From positions 1 to 17,202 of the forward strand of contig JASLFR010000071.1 of the NCBI GenBank assembly GCA_030150565.1: DNA of 17,202 nt, in the 5' to 3' direction. Position 1 is the stretch's first letter, and the number at the start of each line of letters is the position of its first letter. The notes beneath the pieces are model-generated. The model was not told the DNA's origin. It did no database searches and saw nothing but the letters and a program-made list of their open reading frames with translations. This DNA comes from Cardiobacteriales bacterium. GTDB taxonomy: Bacteria > Pseudomonadota > Gammaproteobacteria > Cardiobacteriales > Wohlfahrtiimonadaceae. This document shows, one piece after another, positions 13,569 to 17,202 of this stretch. A program made the position numbers and the translations under genes.

Positions 13569-15902
13569 ATGAATACTGAAGAAAGCATGAAAGAGATTGA
13601 AGATCTTCGCAAAGAAGCACTCTTTTACCATAAGCACCCTGTTCCTGGAAAGATCTCCGTTAACGCCACAAAACCGATGGTCAATCAACGGGATCTCTCT
13701 CTCGCTTACTCCCCTGGTGTCGCTTATGCTTGTGAGGAGATTCAACGTGACCCTTTAACAGCACTCGATTACACGGCTCGTGGAAATCTAGTTGCTGTTG
13801 TGAGCAATGGAACGGCTGTTCTTGGCCTTGGAAATATTGGTGCGCTTGCAGGTAAACCTGTAATGGAGGGGAAAGGGGTTCTCTTCAAAAAATTTGCCAA
13901 TATCGATGTATTCGACATTGAGGTTGATGAGGAAGATCCCGATAAACTGATCGATATTGTAGCGAGCCTCGAGCCAACATTTGGTGGAATCAATCTTGAA
14001 GATATTAAAGCGCCTGAATGCTTCTATATTGAAGAAGAGCTGAAGCGCCGCATGAATATTCCCGTCTTCCATGACGATCAACATGGTACGGCGATTATCG
14101 CAACGGCCGGGGTGATCAATGCGCTCAAAATCGCAGATAAAAAGATTGAAGAGGTGAAGCTTGTCTGTAGCGGAGCGGGTGCTGCCGCTATCTCCTGCCT
14201 CAATCTACTAGTTCAGGTAGGGTTGAAGAAAGAGAATATTATCGTTACCGACCGCGACGGTGTTGTAAACCGTAATCGCACCCCCGAAACACTCGATGAG
14301 TATAAAGGGGCCTATATGAGTGATACCCCCTTCAATACATTAGATGAGGTGATTGAGGGAGCAGATATCTTCCTTGGTCTTTCAGGTCCTGGTGTTTTAA
14401 AACCTGAAATGGTTGAGAAGATGGCGCGCGATCCGCTCATCTTTGCGCTCGCTAATCCTGAGCCAGAGATCCGCCCCGAGATCGCGCTTGCCGCTCGCCC
14501 TGATGCAATTTTAGCAACGGGCCGCTCTGATTACCCCAACCAGATTAATAATGTTCTCTGCTTCCCATACCTCTTCCGTGGCGCACTCGATTGTGGAGCA
14601 ACAGAGATCAATGAAGCGATGAAGCTTGCGTGTGTTAAGGCGATCGCTGAACTTGCACTAAAAGAGCCTACCGATGAGGTGCTTCACGCCTATCAAGGGG
14701 AGAATCTCCAATTTGGCCGTCGCTACATCATTCCAAAGCCCTTTGATCCTCGCTTAATTGTTGAGCTCCCTATTGCTGTTGCAAAAGCGGCGATGGAATC
14801 AGGCGTTGCACAGACACCGATTGAAGATTTTGTTGAGTATCGCCATCGCCTTTGGGATCACGTCAATAAAACAAATATGACGATGCGCCCCATCTTTACC
14901 CAAGCAAAAGAGAATGCTCGCACAATCGCCTACTCAGAAGGGGAAGATGAGCGGGTAATTCGCGCGGTGCACATTGTAAAACAGGATGCATTAGCAAACC
15001 CTATCCTCATCGGTCGCCCCGATATTATTGAGGCGCGTATTAAAGAGATGGGGATCAACCTTGAGATTAAAGTTCTCTCTCCTGAGGATACTATCAGTAA
15101 AGATATTGAGAGCAGTACGATTCAAGTAATCGATTACCGTAATCCTCCCCTCTTAAAAGAGTGTGCAAAGGAGTATTACGAATTGATGAAACGTAAAGGG
15201 GTTACTCCTGAACTTGCTTATCAACGCATTCAGACTCGCGGCAATCTCCTTGCAGCGATGCTCCTAAAACAGGGGGTGATTGATGGTCAAATCAGTGGCG
15301 TGCTTGGTCAATATCACCGCCATATCCAGCATCTAACAGATGCAATTGGGTTAAAAGAGGGAATTCATCAACCTGCAGCGATCAGCATTCTTCTCACCTC
15401 TCAAGGCCCCCTCTTCTTTGCAGATACCCATATCAATGAGGATCCTACTGCAGAAGAGCTTGCAGATATCACCTTGATGGCCTCAGAAGTAGTAGAGCGT
15501 TTTGGGATGACCCCTAAAGTTGCTCTCTGCTCCCACTCCAATTTTGGCTCTCGTGAATCTCGCTTCTCCAAGAAGATGCAAGAGACCCTCCAAATTGTGA
15601 AGGAGCGAGCACCTCAACTTGAGTGTGAAGGGGAGATGCAACCTGATCTTGCGATCTGGGAGCGCCATCGTGAAGAGTATATTCCCAACTCTGAATTGAA
15701 AGGGCCTGCGAATCTCTTCGTCTTTGCAAATCTCGATACTGCAAATGTGACTTACAATTTTGTACGTACGTTAACCGATAGCATCGTTGTCGGTCCTGTT
15801 GTGACAGGTCTATCTCGCCCTGCACATGTCGTTACCAATACTGCAACCTCTCGCAGAATTGTTAATTTAACGGCCGTTTGTGCAACGGATAATCTCCTGT
15901 AA
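13569..15902 (+). CDS. maeB: NADP-dependent malic enzyme with C-terminal phosphotransacetylase-like domain
   Basis: MaeB decarboxylates malate to pyruvate with NADP, supplying NADPH and pyruvate. From the ATG at 13569 the protein has 777 residues (E. coli MaeB, 759). The malic-enzyme half (about 1-425) has AYSPGVAYACEEI, TARGNLVAVVSNGTAVLGLG, the metal/substrate region FHDDQHGTAII and the nucleotide-binding SGAGAAA (201-207). The C-terminal half (about 437-777) is the PTA-like domain that in E. coli is regulatory (acetyl-CoA) rather than catalytic, with ILIGRPDIIEARI and LCSHSNFGS. The frame is open to a GTG at 13560, but ATG 13569 with GTGAG just upstream is more likely. ATG 13587 is also possible and would give a length nearer E. 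coli MaeB. A clear terminator ends the unit. Confidence 0.94.
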   Translation: MNTEESMKEIEDLRKEALFYHKHPVPGKISVNATKPMVNQRDLSLAYSPGVAYACEEIQRDPLTALDYTARGNLVAVVSNGTAVLGLGNIGALAGKPVMEGKGVLFKKFANIDVFDIEVDEEDPDKLIDIVASLEPTFGGINLEDIKAPECFYIEEELKRRMNIPVFHDDQHGTAIIATAGVINALKIADKKIEEVKLVCSGAGAAAISCLNLLVQVGLKKENIIVTDRDGVVNRNRTPETLDEYKGAYMSDTPFNTLDEVIEGADIFLGLSGPGVLKPEMVEKMARDPLIFALANPEPEIRPEIALAARPDAILATGRSDYPNQINNVLCFPYLFRGALDCGATEINEAMKLACVKAIAELALKEPTDEVLHAYQGENLQFGRRYIIPKPFDPRLIVELPIAVAKAAMESGVAQTPIEDFVEYRHRLWDHVNKTNMTMRPIFTQAKENARTIAYSEGEDERVIRAVHIVKQDALANPILIGRPDIIEARIKEMGINLEIKVLSPEDTISKDIESSTIQVIDYRNPPLLKECAKEYYELMKRKGVTPELAYQRIQTRGNLLAAMLLKQGVIDGQISGVLGQYHRHIQHLTDAIGLKEGIHQPAAISILLTSQGPLFFADTHINEDPTAEELADITLMASEVVERFGMTPKVALCSHSNFGSRESRFSKKMQETLQIVKERAPQLECEGEMQPDLAIWERHREEYIPNSELKGPANLFVFANLDTANVTYNFVRTLTDSIVVGPVVTGLSRPAHVVTNTATSRRIVNLTAVCATDNLL

Positions 15903-15926
15903 TCAGCAGTTCTCCTACCATTAAGG

Positions 15927-15972
15927 CTCTACCATAATGCGATTCTATTCGATATTATGGTAGAGATTTTTT
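15927..15972 (+). terminator. Rho-independent terminator of maeB
   Basis: CTCTACCATAAT (15927-15938) pairs perfectly with ATTATGGTAGAG (15954-15965). The loop can add a small CGA/TCG stem. A then T6 follow. It sits between maeB and the NlpD-like gene, so the latter needs its own promoter or read-through. Confidence 0.9.
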
Positions 15973-15994
15973 ATTGCCACTGACGGAACATCTT

Positions 15995-16711
15995 ATGAAG
16001 CATCGGCGACTCTTAATTCTTACCTTTAGCCTCTTTATTCTCTCTGCGTGTGCCTCAAGTAGCATCGGGACGTATCGGGTTCAACCAGGTGATACGCTCT
16101 CTATTATCGCTAAACGGCACAATATGAGCACCGCTCAACTTGCGAGTATGAATAATATCGCTAACCCAAACCTGATTAAGGTTGGTGAGACGCTCAAAGT
16201 GAAGGGAGGGCGTAGCTCGGGCACTAAAGTTCGTGATCCGCGCGGTAGTTCGACCCCCCCATCAACCGGTATCGCACGCCGTGATAGTGGCCCTGTAGGA
16301 AAAGCGGGAGAGAATACCCCACCCCCTGCAAGTAGCGGTACAACAACTGTTAAAGGGTGGGTAAAGCCGACTGATGGCGCAATTGTAAAACGGTATAACC
16401 CCAATATTCCTGGCCAAAAAGGGATTCAGATTGCAGGCTCTCCTAATCAGCAGATTAGAGCAGCTAATAGCGGTGAAGTGGTCTTTGCGGGTGAAGGAAA
16501 TTCTGGCTATGGGCAACTCATCATCATTAAGCATGGGGGAAATACCTATAGCGCCTACGGTTACCTCTCCTCTGTCTCTGTACGAGTAGGGCAGAAAGTA
16601 AAAGCAGGTGAGAGCATCGCCACAATGGGGACTAGCGTCGACTCTCGAACAGTACTCTACTTTGAGATTCGCAACGGCAATAAGACGATCAATCCAGAGC
16701 AGTATATTTAA
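15995..16711 (+). CDS. nlpD: NlpD/ActS-like LysM-LytM lipoprotein, catalytically degenerate
   Basis: Proteins of this type are envelope lipoproteins that activate periplasmic amidases (AmiC in E. coli) for septal peptidoglycan splitting. From ATG 15995 the protein has 238 residues. It has a lipoprotein signal ending ILSAC (lipobox Cys19), a LysM domain (about 26-70, YRVQPGDTLSIIAKRHNMST), a Ser/Thr/Pro/Gly-rich linker (71-118) and a LytM/M23 domain (121-238). Active LytM enzymes have HxxxD, HxH and HFE-type residues; here they read QKGIQIAG (141-148), YSAYGYLS (185-192) and LYFEIR (221-226). All metal/catalytic positions I can align are substituted, so an activator role is likely. It is shorter than E. 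coli NlpD (379) and close to ActS/YgeR (251), so the symbol is tentative. The frame is open to a TTG at 15974, but that lies within 2 bases of the maeB terminator tail and lacks a signal-peptide start. Confidence 0.85.
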   Translation: MKHRRLLILTFSLFILSACASSSIGTYRVQPGDTLSIIAKRHNMSTAQLASMNNIANPNLIKVGETLKVKGGRSSGTKVRDPRGSSTPPSTGIARRDSGPVGKAGENTPPPASSGTTTVKGWVKPTDGAIVKRYNPNIPGQKGIQIAGSPNQQIRAANSGEVVFAGEGNSGYGQLIIIKHGGNTYSAYGYLSSVSVRVGQKVKAGESIATMGTSVDSRTVLYFEIRNGNKTINPEQYI

Positions 16712-16725
16712 AAGTAACAAAAGAG

Positions 16726-16753
16726 AAAGCTAGGTGAAAACCTAGCTTTTTTT
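16726..16753 (+). terminator. Rho-independent terminator between the nlpD-like gene and pcnB
   Basis: AAAGCTAGGT (16726-16735) pairs with ACCTAGCTTT (16740-16749) around a GAAA tetraloop, followed by T residues to 16753. It ends the lipoprotein gene. The minus strand has fewer T residues after the stem but may also slow convergent pcnB transcription. Confidence 0.93.
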
Positions 16754-16784
16754 ATTGAGAGTAATTCTTTATCAAATAGAGTCA

Positions 16785-17202
16785 CTATGAGCGTCTACGA
16801 CGGCGCGGGCGAGGACGTCTCTCCCTCTTTTTAGGTTTTGTCGCTTCGGTAGGATTCTCTCTCTCAAACTCTGTCCAGAGAAGTCTCCACTCATTAGCTC
16901 GGCGGATCACTTCATCGGACTCCTCCGCCACCGCTCGAAGCAGTAAAAAGTCATATGCCGCTTTAAAACGCTCATGCTTCATAATCCGTTCCGAATCGTC
17001 AATATGCTCCGCCATTAAGCGATTTTGAAAGAACCAAAGATCGGTAACAAAATCACGCACATAACGGGGGAAAGAGGTGATTCTATTTTGGCGTGAAAAG
17101 ACCTCATCCGCCGCCGCTTTAATCGCCCCATTCCCTCGAGCACCCCCCTTCACCATCTCCTCAAGAGCCTCATTAAAGGCTGCCCATAGAAGTGAAGCGT
17201 AG
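16785..17202 (-). CDS. pcnB: Poly(A) polymerase I, C-terminal part (cut by window edge)
   Basis: PcnB adds 3' poly(A) tails that promote RNA decay. Only the last ~139 codons are present, and the reading frame continues to the window edge. The visible part matches the PcnB C-terminal region: YASLLWAAF, then RITSFPRYVRDFVTDLWFFQ, HERFKAAYDFLLLRA and NEWRLLWTEFE. It ends in a very basic tail (KPKKRERRPRPRRRRRS), as is typical of the enzyme's RNA-binding end. The nucleotidyltransferase domain lies outside the window. An internal ATG at 17156 is not a start, because coding continues upstream with family-like sequence. It converges on the NlpD-like gene. Confidence 0.88.
   Translation of the reverse strand, partial: YASLLWAAFNEALEEMVKGGARGNGAIKAAADEVFSRQNRITSFPRYVRDFVTDLWFFQNRLMAEHIDDSERIMKHERFKAAYDFLLLRAVAEESDEVIRRANEWRLLWTEFERENPTEATKPKKRERRPRPRRRRRS

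Noticed and set aside
15514..15825. Open frames on the minus strand within maeB
   Set aside because: They are antisense to the strongly conserved PTA-like domain of maeB and resemble no protein family.
16262..16720. 152-codon open frame on the minus strand over the NlpD-like gene
   Set aside because: The plus-strand lipoprotein has signal peptide, LysM and LytM features; the antisense frame has no supporting start signal or family likeness.

Overview
The window reads as chromosomal DNA of a gammaproteobacterium. Its proteins match the Escherichia/Pseudomonas repertoire closely: AceE, MetNIQ, a UUG-started S20, RpoH with an intact RpoH box, PiT transporter, Gor, DolP, MaeB, an NlpD-type lipoprotein and PcnB. 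Base composition looks moderate to slightly AT-rich and gene density is high. A lineage such as Cardiobacteriales would fit, but that is a guess. I see no insertion sequence, phage, CRISPR array, tRNA or rRNA.

Layout. (1) 1-636, minus: the 5' end of aceE, cut by the window edge. A 290-base divergent promoter region follows. (2) 927-4416, plus: metN-metI-ddh-metQ, a methionine-type ABC importer with a type II meso-diaminopimelate/D-amino-acid dehydrogenase gene inserted between permease and binding protein. (3) 4563-4826, plus: rpsT, ended by a strong hairpin terminator that also faces the next block. (4) 4910-11340, minus: a long run read right to left as gmhA, dolP, gor, pitA, tsaC and a PAS gene, then a 153-base gap with a possible promoter, then two more PAS genes. 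The three PAS proteins are close paralogues of the FAD-binding sensor of Aer, but none has an output domain. (5) 11411-12280, minus: rpoH with its own terminator and an extended -10 promoter. (6) 12562-13419, plus: a two-helix membrane protein I cannot name, divergent from rpoH. (7) 13569-15902, plus: maeB. (8) 15995-16711, plus: an NlpD/ActS-like lipoprotein whose LytM domain has lost its catalytic residues. (9) 16785-17202, minus: the C-terminal part of pcnB, cut by the window edge.

Most genes are core functions: central carbon metabolism (aceE, maeB), envelope upkeep (gmhA, dolP, nlpD-like), redox and phosphate homeostasis (gor, pitA), translation and RNA (rpsT, tsaC, pcnB), and heat shock (rpoH).

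The two least ordinary items are the tandem set of stand-alone Aer-type PAS proteins with a shared N-terminal module, and the dehydrogenase embedded in a methionine-type importer operon. The second suggests an uptake-and-deamination route for a D-amino acid or diaminopimelate. Both are inferences from sequence alone.
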